The position numbers and the translations under genes were made by a program. Source: Leucobacter sp. UT-8R-CII-1-4 (GTDB taxonomy: Bacteria; Actinomycetota; Actinomycetes; Actinomycetales; Microbacteriaceae). Taken from it: 64,000 bases of DNA. Positions 44,619 to 52,379 of this stretch are shown one piece after another (position 1 is the first letter of the stretch; each line of letters begins with the position of its first letter). The stretch covers positions 310,001 through 374,000 of the forward strand of contig NZ_JASCRS010000003.1 in assembly GCF_030010235.1 (NCBI RefSeq), given 5' to 3'. The notes under the pieces were generated by a model. It did not search any database, was not told where the DNA came from, and saw only the letters and a program-made list of their open reading frames with translations.

Positions 44619-45405
44619 GATTCTGCGTGGTGAACACCTGCGACGCGAATACCGAATTCCCGGGCAGCGCTCGCCGCTGGTGGCGGTAGATGATGTCTCG
44701 CTATCGGTCTCTTCTGGCGAGATCGTTGGTCTTGTCGGTGAGAGCGGATCGGGCAAGAGCACTGTCTCGCGCATGCTTGTTGGCATTGAGCAGCTCACCT
44801 CGGGTGACCTGTACTTTGACGGGAAGCCGGTGCGGTCCCGGGGTGACTTCCGGACCCTTCGTGAAGATGTGCAGTATGTTTTCCAAGATCCATACGGCTC
44901 GCTTGCTCCGCACCTGACCGTGCGGCAGACCGTAGGCGATTCTCTTGATCTGCGGGGTCTTGGTACGCCTAAGGAACGCGATGACAGGGTGGCGCAGGTG
45001 CTTGAGGAAGTCGGTCTGCGTGCCGCCGACGCGAAAAGTTACCCTGCGGTTTTCAGTGGTGGGCAACGGCAGCGAATCAGTCTCGCGCGCGCACTGATTA
45101 TGCAGCCGCGCCTGATTATCTGCGACGAGATTACCTCGGGTCTTGACGTTTCGGTGCAGGCTCAGATTTTGAATCTGCTGCTCGAATTGCGTGATCGGCT
45201 CGACGTGGCCTACATCTTTGTTTCGCACGATCTGCGAGTGGTGAAGTACCTCTCAGATCGCATCATTGTGATGAAGCAGGGGCAGATTGTTGAAGAGGGT
45301 GCGGTGGAGCAGATCTTTGCCGCGCCAAACGCTGAATACACTAGGGACCTCATTGCAGCGGTTCCACATTTTGATCCCACGCGTGGATCAACGGCAGCTC
45401 TCTGA
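44611..45405 (+). CDS. ABC transporter ATP-binding protein, DppF type (short)
   Basis: A 264-residue second ATPase with Walker A GESGSGKST (about 45-53), signature FSGGQRQRISLARAL (about 152-166) and Walker B IICDEITSGLD. Dpp/Opp F proteins are usually about 320-330 residues with a C-terminal extension; this one lacks most of it, as in single-domain relatives. ATG 44611 overlaps the DppD-type stop by eight bases. Completes a five-gene importer. Confidence 0.9.
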   Translation: MTEILRGEHLRREYRIPGQRSPLVAVDDVSLSVSSGEIVGLVGESGSGKSTVSRMLVGIEQLTSGDLYFDGKPVRSRGDFRTLREDVQYVFQDPYGSLAPHLTVRQTVGDSLDLRGLGTPKERDDRVAQVLEEVGLRAADAKSYPAVFSGGQRQRISLARALIMQPRLIICDEITSGLDVSVQAQILNLLLELRDRLDVAYIFVSHDLRVVKYLSDRIIVMKQGQIVEEGAVEQIFAAPNAEYTRDLIAAVPHFDPTRGSTAAL

Positions 45406-45420
45406 GCAGAAGAAGGGTTA

Positions 45421-46143
45421 ATGAAGATGAAGGTACTGGCGATCGGTGCACACCCCGATGACATTGAAAACTTCTGCGCTGGCACACTGATCTTGCTCGC
45501 AGATCAGGGGCATGAGATTTACATTGCTATTGCGACGAAGGGCGATATCGGTCACCCAACCGGAACCCGGGAGAAGATTGCGTTGATGCGTCAAGAGGAG
45601 GCTCAGGCCTCTTGTGATCTGATCGGTGCCAAACTCATTTGGATGGGTTATGACGATGAGTTTCTCTTCAGTAATCGTGAATCGCGTCTGAGTTTTATTG
45701 ATGCGATTCGTGAGGCTCAGCCGGATCTTATGTTTATTCTGAGCGAGCAGGACTACCATCCGGATCATCGGATCGCTGGAACGATTGCTCGTGACGCTCG
45801 TATTCCGGCGAGTGTGCCGCTGATCAAAACAGCCTTCCCGCCAGCTGAGATACCTACAACGTTCATCATGGATACTTACCAGGGCCAAAATTTTGTTCCT
45901 GAGGGCTATGTTGATGTCACTTCGGTGATTGAGCGGCGCAAGGAAATGCTCGCGCAGCACGTTAGCCAGGTAGCGTGGATGGAGCGAATCTTTGAGACTG
46001 ACATGGACGACGACTCAACCCGCATGGCAAAACAACGCGGGGAGGAGGCTGGCGTTCCATTCGCTGAGGGATTCCAGCTTTTGGGTGACCACCCAAAGGT
46101 TGGCGGCTGGGAGCTGCTGCCGAATGTGATCGGAGTGAACTGA
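45421..46143 (+). CDS. PIG-L family N-deacetylase
   Basis: A 240-residue zinc-dependent deacetylase of the LmbE/MshB group. Metal and catalytic motif AHPDD near residues 10-14 and HPDH near residues 114-117 are intact. Family members remove acetyl from N-acetylglucosamine in sugar lipids, mycothiol or antibiotics. Codon use here and in the next gene looks visibly more T-rich at third positions than in the transporter genes. It follows the transporter by 16 bases and shares TGATG with the regulator. It suggests that the imported substrate carries an N-acylated amino sugar. Confidence 0.88.
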   Translation: MKMKVLAIGAHPDDIENFCAGTLILLADQGHEIYIAIATKGDIGHPTGTREKIALMRQEEAQASCDLIGAKLIWMGYDDEFLFSNRESRLSFIDAIREAQPDLMFILSEQDYHPDHRIAGTIARDARIPASVPLIKTAFPPAEIPTTFIMDTYQGQNFVPEGYVDVTSVIERRKEMLAQHVSQVAWMERIFETDMDDDSTRMAKQRGEEAGVPFAEGFQLLGDHPKVGGWELLPNVIGVN

Positions 46144-46844
46144 TGAACAAAGAGAAGGAGTCGCGAGTGCTTCGCGACCGCCTCACTATTTCGCAGGAGC
46201 TCACTGACATCTTGCGCGGTCGAGTCATCCGGGGTGAGTTTCCGCCCGGTACTCGTATCGCTGAGGAGTCGATTGCGCGCGAGTTCGGAATTAGCCGTGG
46301 CCCGGTCCGCGAGGCTTTGCGTCAGCTCGAAAAAGATGGCTTGATCGTTGTTGAGGCCTATAAGGGCGCGATTGTCGTAGAGATTTCAGACGCTGATCTG
46401 CGCGGAATCCTGCTGCCGGTCCGCTACGTGCTTGAAAAGTTTGCTCTTGAGGGCGCACTGAAGGTGCTGCAAGAACGCGATCTTGAAGCGTTGCAGAACA
46501 TCATCGACTTGATGACGCAGACGGTGAACGAGGGCGGCCCCGATCAGCTGCAGAATCTTGTTGATCTTGATGTTGAGTTCCACACTTACATCATCAATAT
46601 GTCGAATGATTATCATGCTGAGCAGTTGTGGTCGACGATTGAACCTCGCATTCGTGCTGGTTTTTATCAGCTGGGTTCACTGCATGAGCACCCTGGGGTG
46701 ATCGTTGATGAGCATGTGCAATTGCTTGAGGTGATCCGCGGTGGCGATCTCACTGCAGCTCTAGAAATGCTTGACGAGCACGTGCTTGCGTCGCCTATTC
46801 GACTGCTCGGTAGGCGCCAGGGAAACGAGGCGCACGGTGAGTGA
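46143..46844 (+). CDS. GntR family regulator, FCD-type, of the sugar-acid cluster
   Basis: A 233-residue regulator: winged HTH (about 15-80, with LRGRVIRGEFPPGTRIAEESIAREFGISRGPVREALRQLEKDGLI) and FCD domain (about 90-225). FCD regulators respond to sugar acids or 2-keto-3-deoxy acids in many sugar-acid operons. It is cotranscribed with the genes it likely controls. Candidate sites are the TGTTAACA palindromes at 40102 and 49410. Overlaps the PIG-L gene stop (TGATG). Confidence 0.92.
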   Translation: MNKEKESRVLRDRLTISQELTDILRGRVIRGEFPPGTRIAEESIAREFGISRGPVREALRQLEKDGLIVVEAYKGAIVVEISDADLRGILLPVRYVLEKFALEGALKVLQERDLEALQNIIDLMTQTVNEGGPDQLQNLVDLDVEFHTYIINMSNDYHAEQLWSTIEPRIRAGFYQLGSLHEHPGVIVDEHVQLLEVIRGGDLTAALEMLDEHVLASPIRLLGRRQGNEAHGE

Positions 46845-47619
46845 GCCGGCAGTTGTGTACCGCAGTTTGCAGCACTCGCACATCTTGGTGAGCGGTGGCG
46901 GCAGCGGCATTGGTTTGGCGACGGTCACGGCTTTGCTCGCGCAGGGTTGCCGGGTTTCGGTTGCCGACCTCAATATTGAGGCGCTGGATCAATTGCGTGG
47001 AGCGGTCGGTGACGAGCGTCTGCGGGCGACCCGCGTTGATGTGAGTGACAGCGAAAGCGTGAACTCTTGGGTGCAGGCGGCAGTCGCTGCGTTCGGTGCG
47101 CCAGATGGGCTCGTCGCCTCGGCCGGTATTGAGCCGGAGAGCGATGCGGCGGTCGACAGTCTCTCTGATGAGGTTTGGAGCAGGGTTGTTGATGTAAACA
47201 CGGGCGGCACCATGCGGGTGTCGCGGGCTGTTGTCGGTGCGATGCTGCAGGCGGCGCCGCATTCGGGCAGTGTGGTGTTGATCGGTTCACCTACCGGGCA
47301 CTTTGGCTTGGAGCTTGGCCACCATGCCTATAGCGCGAGTAAGGCTGCGGTGACGGGGCTTGGCCGAGTTATGGCGAATGAGTATGCGGCTCAGGGTATT
47401 CGGGTGAATGTGATTTGGCCGGGCCTGATCAATACCCCGATCAATGATTTTGTGATGCGTGACGAAGTGAAACTTGCCCAGGAGGTGCAGGGTATTCCGC
47501 AGCGGCGGGTTGGCCGGCCTGATGAGATCGCGGCAATGAGCTTGTTCCTGCTGAGCGATCAGGCCGCGTACTGCACCGGTGGAATTTTCACTGTAGATGG
47601 TGGTTTGACAGCGGTATGA
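46837..47619 (+). CDS. SDR oxidoreductase, possible sugar dehydrogenase
   Basis: A 260-residue NAD(P)-dependent short-chain dehydrogenase. Cofactor motif SGGGSGIG near residues 22-29, ASAGIE at the strand-4 position, active-site HHAYSASKAA (Tyr and Lys) and ending TVDGGLTAV. GTG at 46837 lies within the regulator's last codons (GTGAGTGA). Coupled to a lactonase, so sugar to lactone oxidation is a plausible role, but it could equally act on the 2-keto-3-deoxy acid. Confidence 0.85.
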   Translation: MSEPAVVYRSLQHSHILVSGGGSGIGLATVTALLAQGCRVSVADLNIEALDQLRGAVGDERLRATRVDVSDSESVNSWVQAAVAAFGAPDGLVASAGIEPESDAAVDSLSDEVWSRVVDVNTGGTMRVSRAVVGAMLQAAPHSGSVVLIGSPTGHFGLELGHHAYSASKAAVTGLGRVMANEYAAQGIRVNVIWPGLINTPINDFVMRDEVKLAQEVQGIPQRRVGRPDEIAAMSLFLLSDQAAYCTGGIFTVDGGLTAV

Positions 47620-48455
47620 CCGAGCACGAGTGTGAACAACTCTCGGCCGCTCCAACTGGTTCTCTCCTTGAGGGGCCTCGGTGGAGTGCGCCCAGTGGGC
47701 GGTTGTCGTGGATAGATATTCCAACTGGGCGAGTGTTTTTACTCGACCCGGCCACAGAAGCGATTCGCAGTTACGACACGGGAATTGCTCCGTTGGGTGC
47801 TGCGCTTCCGCTCGCGGGCGGTGAGTTCGAGTTGGTTGGAGCCGAGGGCATCTACCGTTGGCGACCGGAGTCGACTGCGCAGCTTATCTTTCGCTTTGAT
47901 GATGGTTCCGAACTGATTTCAAACGACGCGAACATCGACCCCTGGGGGAGGCGTTACGTGGGCAGAATGGCTGCAGATGAAGCGCAGGGTGCTGCTGAGC
48001 TTGTGGCGATTGAGATTGATGGTTCAACGCGCACGGTAGCGAGTGGTCTCACAATCCCGAATGGTCTCGCTTGGAGCTCAGACCAAAGTTGGCTCTATTT
48101 TGCCGAGAGCGTCGAGCAGCGTGTTTATCGTGTGCCGACGGGGGCGAAGGGTGAGAGCTGGCACAAGCGCGAGGTTTTGATCCAGCATGACTCGGCGCTT
48201 CCTGATGGAATCTGTATTGGACCAGACGGCAATCTTTGGGTGGCCTGTTTTGGGGGAGCCCGGGTGGAACGTTATTCGCTTGCGGGGATGAAGCTCGGCG
48301 AGTATTCGCTTCCGGTGAGTCAGGTGACTGCTTGCGAGTTTGTCGGTGACGATCTGTATGTGACTACGGCAGCCGAAGGTTTCACTGAATTAGATTGGCG
48401 GCGTGAGCCGCTGGCTGGCAGCCTTTTCCGTTTCCGCGCATTGTCCAGGGCTTGA
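47616..48455 (+). CDS. SMP-30/gluconolactonase family lactonase
   Basis: A 279-residue six-bladed beta-propeller enzyme. Metal ligands expected at Glu of LEGPRWSAP (about residue 19), Asn in the IPNGLAWS turn (about 148) and Asp in LPDGICIGPDGNLWVA (about 197). Family members hydrolyse aldono-lactones to aldonates. It overlaps the upstream SDR and the downstream mutarotase, matching a sugar dehydrogenase, lactonase, dehydratase route. Confidence 0.9.
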   Translation: MTEHECEQLSAAPTGSLLEGPRWSAPSGRLSWIDIPTGRVFLLDPATEAIRSYDTGIAPLGAALPLAGGEFELVGAEGIYRWRPESTAQLIFRFDDGSELISNDANIDPWGRRYVGRMAADEAQGAAELVAIEIDGSTRTVASGLTIPNGLAWSSDQSWLYFAESVEQRVYRVPTGAKGESWHKREVLIQHDSALPDGICIGPDGNLWVACFGGARVERYSLAGMKLGEYSLPVSQVTACEFVGDDLYVTTAAEGFTELDWRREPLAGSLFRFRALSRA

Positions 48456-49408
48456 TGATGAACGCAATTGTGTTGCGCACTCGTGAACTTGAAGTCGCTT
48501 GCGTACCGGAACACGGAATGTTGCTGACTGAAATTGTTCCTACCGCAATTGGAGTGAATCTGCTTTGGCAGCGCCCGAACGCCCCGTTGCATCCGTTCGT
48601 GGATCCGGCACAGGCAAGTTCGACTGGCGATCCTTTTGACGCAGAGGTTTTTGCCGGCGGTTGGTTTGGCATGTTTCCGAATGCCGGGATCCCCGGCGCC
48701 AATGATGTCGATGAACAGATGCACGGAACCTTTCCTCGCTTTGCTTGGCATGTGCTGCAACACGACGACACAAGCTTGAGCTGCGAGCTTGAGGTGGATG
48801 GGCTGCGCGCTGTGCGCAAGGTGCAGCTTGATGGCACGAACGTGCGAGTAAGCACGACGGTAGTGAATCAGGGCGCAATGGATAGGGAAGTGAGTTTCGG
48901 TGAACATCCCTGTTTTGCACGCTCGGTTTTTGCGGGCGGAGAGGTTGCTCTTCGAGCCGCTCGGGCTCACACTACGCCTGAGGTCTCTGAGCCCGGTGCG
49001 AATCGTTTTCTCGCTGGTCAAGATTTCAGCTGGCCGACAGCAATAGAGCGATTGGGCGGTAGTGCGCGAACCGATGTGATTCCGGTTGCAGCCGACGGTT
49101 CGCACGACCACTTGTGTGTCACGCTCGCTGACCCAGAAATCATCTTGACTGCGCCAGACTACGCCGGTTCGGTGCGCATAAGTTCTGATCTGACAAAGAC
49201 GGCTGAACTGCTGTTTTGGCGGCATTTCCGGCCGCCGCGCTCGCCTTGGTGTGGTGACGTGTTTGGTATCGAGATGATGTCGACACCGGGTCGAACGAGA
49301 GATGATGCGCGCGCTGCAGACGCGCTCAGCTGGCTTCGTGCTGGTGGAAAGCTCTCGTGGCACCTTGAAATTCAGTGGCAGGACGATCTGCCGCGCACGT
49401 ATGGTTAA
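48455..49408 (+). CDS. Aldose 1-epimerase-like (mutarotase-fold) protein
   Basis: A 317-residue protein of the galactose mutarotase fold. GEHPCF near residue 150 carries the conserved His, and GGWFGMFPNAG near 68-78 the ligand loop. It interconverts anomers, here presumably of the sugar before oxidation. TTG and two ATGs are possible starts; ATG 48455 overlaps the lactonase stop. Last gene before the TGTTAACA site at 49410. Confidence 0.8.
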   Translation: MMNAIVLRTRELEVACVPEHGMLLTEIVPTAIGVNLLWQRPNAPLHPFVDPAQASSTGDPFDAEVFAGGWFGMFPNAGIPGANDVDEQMHGTFPRFAWHVLQHDDTSLSCELEVDGLRAVRKVQLDGTNVRVSTTVVNQGAMDREVSFGEHPCFARSVFAGGEVALRAARAHTTPEVSEPGANRFLAGQDFSWPTAIERLGGSARTDVIPVAADGSHDHLCVTLADPEIILTAPDYAGSVRISSDLTKTAELLFWRHFRPPRSPWCGDVFGIEMMSTPGRTRDDARAADALSWLRAGGKLSWHLEIQWQDDLPRTYG

Positions 49409-49426
49409 CTGTTAACAATCTATAAT
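49404..49426 (+). promoter_or_regulatory. GTTAAC/TGTTAACA operator with TATAAT for the second enolase-superfamily gene
   Basis: TGTTAACA (49410-49417) sits directly upstream of a perfect TATAAT (49421-49426), in the -35/-10 spacer, preceded by GTTAAC (49404-49409). It matches the site at 40102, so one regulator probably controls both promoters. Confidence 0.55.
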
Positions 49427-49469
49427 TTTTGTCGATTCGACACTCAACGGTGAGAGAACGGAGGGCGAC

Positions 49470-50654
49470 GTGCAGATCAGCGCGGTCGACTTTTTTTACG
49501 CGGCAATGCCGGTAGTGACACTTGATGCAGACGGCAGCCAAGACGCGCTACTGGTTCGCGTGCGCTCTGCCGACGGAGCAGAAGGTTGGGGCGAGTGCGA
49601 AGCCTCCCCGCTCGTATCCATTGCGGCGTTCGTCACGCCACGGTCGCACGGAGTCTGCCAGCCAGTCGCAGCCTCGGTCATCGGCGAGCGACTAGAGTCA
49701 CCAGCTGATATCGCGCGATTGAGCGAAAACGTGCGCCGCAACAGTATGGACCTGCTGCAGGCAGCGCACACCTGGTCAGGCGTAGAAATGGCGCTCTGGG
49801 ACCTGCTCGGCACCCAACTCGGCGCCCCAGTCTGGCAACTACTCGGTTACAAACAAAACATTGCCAAAGACCCCTACGCGTCACTGCTCTTTGGCGGAAC
49901 ACCAGAAGAAACCTTTGAGCGCGGTCGCGCCGCAGTCGAAGCGGGCTACGGCGCGGTGAAGTTCGGTTGGGGCGGCTTCGGCGCTGGATCGCTCGACGCC
50001 GATCAGGCACAACTTCGTGCCGCGCGCGAGGGCGTAAGCGAAGCGAAGCTGATGGTCGACGCCGGGCAAATCTGGGGCGAAGATGTCGATGCTGCCGCTG
50101 CGCGCATCCCGCTGCTAGAAGAAGTGAACGCGCTATGGCTCGAAGAACCATTTAGCCCATACGCCTATCTCGCACATGCCGAACTTGCGCGGCGCTCGCC
50201 GCAGGTGGCGCTCGCTGGCGGTGAAGCCTCACACAACCCAGAAATGGCGAAGAACCTGATTCGCTTCGGCGGCATCCGGTTTGTCCAGATCGATACCGGT
50301 CGTGTCGGCGGCATTGGAGCGTCAAAGGAAATCGCTGATTTCGCGGCAGCCGAGGGCGTTACCTATGTGAACCACTCCTTCACCTCACACCTCGCGCTCG
50401 CCGCCTCGCTGCACTCATTCGCCGGGCAAGCGACGAGCACACTCTGCGAGTTCCCCGCGGGCCTCAGCGAACTCGCGAAGGCCGTCACCGCGACCGCGCT
50501 CGTGCCGGACGAGCAATGGCAGGTGAGCGCGCCAACGGCGCCCGGAATCGGCATCGCCGTGAACCTTGATGCCGTGGCGCCGTATCTGCGGGAGGTAGAA
50601 CTTCGAGTTGATGGGGCGGTGCTGAACGCCGCCGCAATGAGCGTAGGAAAGTAG
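49470..50654 (+). CDS. Enolase superfamily enzyme, second copy, probable sugar-acid dehydratase
   Basis: A 394-residue capped TIM-barrel enzyme. Metal ligands Asp near 196 (VDAGQIWG), Glu in WLEEPF (about 223) and Glu in GGEAS (about 250). Barrel motif KFGWGGFG mirrors KIGWGRFG of the copy at 38874, so both belong to the same subgroup, but the C-terminal base loop is VNHSFTSH (about 301) rather than HGWNT. Different substrates or steps are likely. GGAGGG precedes the GTG at 49470. Own promoter with the shared TGTTAACA site. Followed by an SDR eight bases later. Confidence 0.85.
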   Translation: MQISAVDFFYAAMPVVTLDADGSQDALLVRVRSADGAEGWGECEASPLVSIAAFVTPRSHGVCQPVAASVIGERLESPADIARLSENVRRNSMDLLQAAHTWSGVEMALWDLLGTQLGAPVWQLLGYKQNIAKDPYASLLFGGTPEETFERGRAAVEAGYGAVKFGWGGFGAGSLDADQAQLRAAREGVSEAKLMVDAGQIWGEDVDAAAARIPLLEEVNALWLEEPFSPYAYLAHAELARRSPQVALAGGEASHNPEMAKNLIRFGGIRFVQIDTGRVGGIGASKEIADFAAAEGVTYVNHSFTSHLALAASLHSFAGQATSTLCEFPAGLSELAKAVTATALVPDEQWQVSAPTAPGIGIAVNLDAVAPYLREVELRVDGAVLNAAAMSVGK

Positions 50655-50662
50655 GGAGCAGC

Positions 50663-51418
50663 ATGAGTAACGAGTTTTCTGGCCTTGCCGCGATTGTGAC
50701 CGGCGGCGCATCGGGAATCGGGGCTGCGATTGTTGCCCGCTTGCGTGCGGGTGGGGCGCGCGTGGCGATCCTCGATCGAAATATTGTTGCCGTCGCCAAT
50801 GATGTGCCGGCTTTTCAAGCAGACATCTCAGATGCAGAGCAAGTCCAAGCAGCAGTCGAGGCGGCTGCCGAGCGCCTTGGTGGCATCGACATCGTGGTGA
50901 ACAACGCTGGAATTGGTGCTCAGGGCACCATCGAAGGCAACGATGAGGCCGAATGGCATCGAGTCTTTGACATCAACGTGCTTGGGCTCGTACGGGTTTC
51001 GCGTGCAGCAATGCCGTGGCTTCGCGCATCGCCGCACGCAGCGATCGTGAATACCTCGTCAGTGCTTGCGATTGTGGGGGTGCCTAATCGCGCGTTGTAC
51101 GGCGCAACCAAGGGGGCGGTCTCGTCGCTTTCGCTGCAGATGGCGGCCGACCACATGGCCGAAGGCATTCGCGTGAATGCGGTGCTGCCGGGCACCGCAG
51201 ATACGCCGTGGATTCAGAACCTAATGGATCAGGCCGACGACCCAGCTGCCGAGCGCGCGGCGCTCGAAGCTAGGCAGCCGCACGGGCGACTGGTCAAGGC
51301 TGAAGAGGTGGCCGAGGCGATTGCTTATCTGGCTGGCCCCCTCGCCGGATCAACTACTGGAACCACGCTTGTGGTCGATGGGGGACTGAGCGGCTTACGC
51401 CTTCCGGCAAAAAGCTGA
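50663..51418 (+). CDS. SDR oxidoreductase, possible 2-keto-3-deoxy acid dehydrogenase
   Basis: A 251-residue short-chain dehydrogenase: TGGASGIG (about 13-20), NNAGIGAQG, NTSSVLA, RALYGATKGA (Tyr/Lys pair) and DGGLSG. In the fucose/rhamnose type routes an SDR oxidises C4 of the 2-keto-3-deoxy acid before a fumarylacetoacetate-type hydrolase cleaves it. Its position next to a dehydratase fits this. Eight bases after the dehydratase, good AGGGAG site. Ends before a terminator. Confidence 0.83.
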   Translation: MSNEFSGLAAIVTGGASGIGAAIVARLRAGGARVAILDRNIVAVANDVPAFQADISDAEQVQAAVEAAAERLGGIDIVVNNAGIGAQGTIEGNDEAEWHRVFDINVLGLVRVSRAAMPWLRASPHAAIVNTSSVLAIVGVPNRALYGATKGAVSSLSLQMAADHMAEGIRVNAVLPGTADTPWIQNLMDQADDPAAERAALEARQPHGRLVKAEEVAEAIAYLAGPLAGSTTGTTLVVDGGLSGLRLPAKS

Positions 51419-51427
51419 GCCTCCGGG

Positions 51428-51466
51428 AAAGCGGGATGCGCGGAGAGCGTGCATCCCGCTTTTCTG
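51428..51466 (+). terminator. Terminator after the SDR at 50663
   Basis: Perfect 12-base arms (51428-51439 and 51451-51462), GC-rich core, 11-base loop, followed by a T-rich run (TTTCTGTTT). Confidence 0.85.
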
Positions 51467-51531
51467 TTTGCTCGGGTGGTTTTGGCGGGGGTTTTGCGGG
51501 GGATCGCCCGCACCATCCCGATGGCTTCTTG

Positions 51532-51580
51532 GCACTCAATGTCTGGTTATTGGAAATTCCAATAACCAGACATTGAGTGC
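51532..51580. repeat. 49-bp near-perfect palindrome
   Basis: Perfect 24-base arms (51532-51555 and 51557-51580) around one base, A51556. The core is TATTGGAAATTCCAATA. It lies between convergent genes, directly downstream of a terminator. It has no U-tract on either side, so it is not a simple terminator. It may fold as a hairpin or be a protein site; part of the core resembles TTGGAATTT at 52330. Confidence 0.85.
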
Positions 51581-51585
51581 AGGGG

Positions 51586-52263
51586 CTAGTAGGTTGCTCG
51601 GCCGCCGCTGATGTCGTAAACCGCTCCGGTTGAGAAGCTGCAGCGGTCGGAGGTCAGCCAGGCGATGAGTTCGGCGACTTCGTCGGCGCGGCCAACTCGG
51701 CCCATCGGGATCAGGCTCGTGATGTGGGCGAGCACTTCTGGGGCAGTGCTCTCGTTCATTGGAGTCGCCACTACCGCCGGGGCGATGGCGTTTGCGAGCA
51801 CACCATGGGGTGCGAGCTCCTTGCCCAGAGTCTTGGTGAGTCCGATTACGGCTGCCTTCGAAGCGGAATAGGGTGCCATGTTTGGATTGCCGTCTTTGCC
51901 TGCCATGCTCGCGATGTTTACGATTCGGCCCCAACCTGCGTTAATCATGCCTGGAGAAAACGCGCGGCAAAGGTTGAATGTGCCGGTGAGGTTTACCGCA
52001 AGGGTTTTCTGCCAGTCTTGGTCGCTGATTTCCCAGGTCGGCTTTCCCTCACCGACGATGCCGGCGCTGTTCACCAGAATGTCGATAGCTCCCACCTTTG
52101 CGGCGGCATCAGCAACTGAGGCTGAGTCGCTGACATCTACGCGAAAGTCTGCGTCGGGTGAGAGATCGAAGGTGATCACCTCAATGCCGTCCTCGGCTAG
52201 TCTCGCGGCGGTTGCTTGGCCAAGGCCGCTGCACCCACCAGTCACTACTGCTTTCCGCGACAT
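51586..52263 (-). CDS. SDR oxidoreductase
   Basis: A 225-residue short-chain dehydrogenase with TGGCSGLG (about 8-15), NSAGIVGEG, NIASMAGKDG, APYSASKAA and the final TGAVYDISGG. The Rossmann Asp of FDLSPDADF suggests NAD preference. Two neighbouring ATGs (52263 and 52266) follow GAAAGGA; the 52263 start has the better spacing. It is divergent from the IclR gene and is probably its target. One of three SDRs in the cluster. Confidence 0.85.
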   Translation of the reverse strand: MSRKAVVTGGCSGLGQATAARLAEDGIEVITFDLSPDADFRVDVSDSASVADAAAKVGAIDILVNSAGIVGEGKPTWEISDQDWQKTLAVNLTGTFNLCRAFSPGMINAGWGRIVNIASMAGKDGNPNMAPYSASKAAVIGLTKTLGKELAPHGVLANAIAPAVVATPMNESTAPEVLAHITSLIPMGRVGRADEVAELIAWLTSDRCSFSTGAVYDISGGRATY

Positions 52264-52301
52264 CATTGTCCTTTCATTGCGGCTTACTCTTGATTGCAAT
52301 A

Positions 52302-52316
52302 TTCCATTAAATGAAA
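52302..52316. promoter_or_regulatory. Imperfect palindrome, candidate IclR operator
   Basis: TTCCATTAAATGAAA: CATT/AATG arms around A, with outer TT/AA. It lies in the 116-base gap between the divergent SDR and IclR genes. IclR-family sites are short palindromes of this kind. TTGGAATTT (52330-52338) follows. Confidence 0.35.
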
Positions 52317-52379
52317 TCAAAGTCAAACAATTGGAATTTGCCGAGCGCTAGTAAACTGATCGAACGCAGAAGGAGAGTC

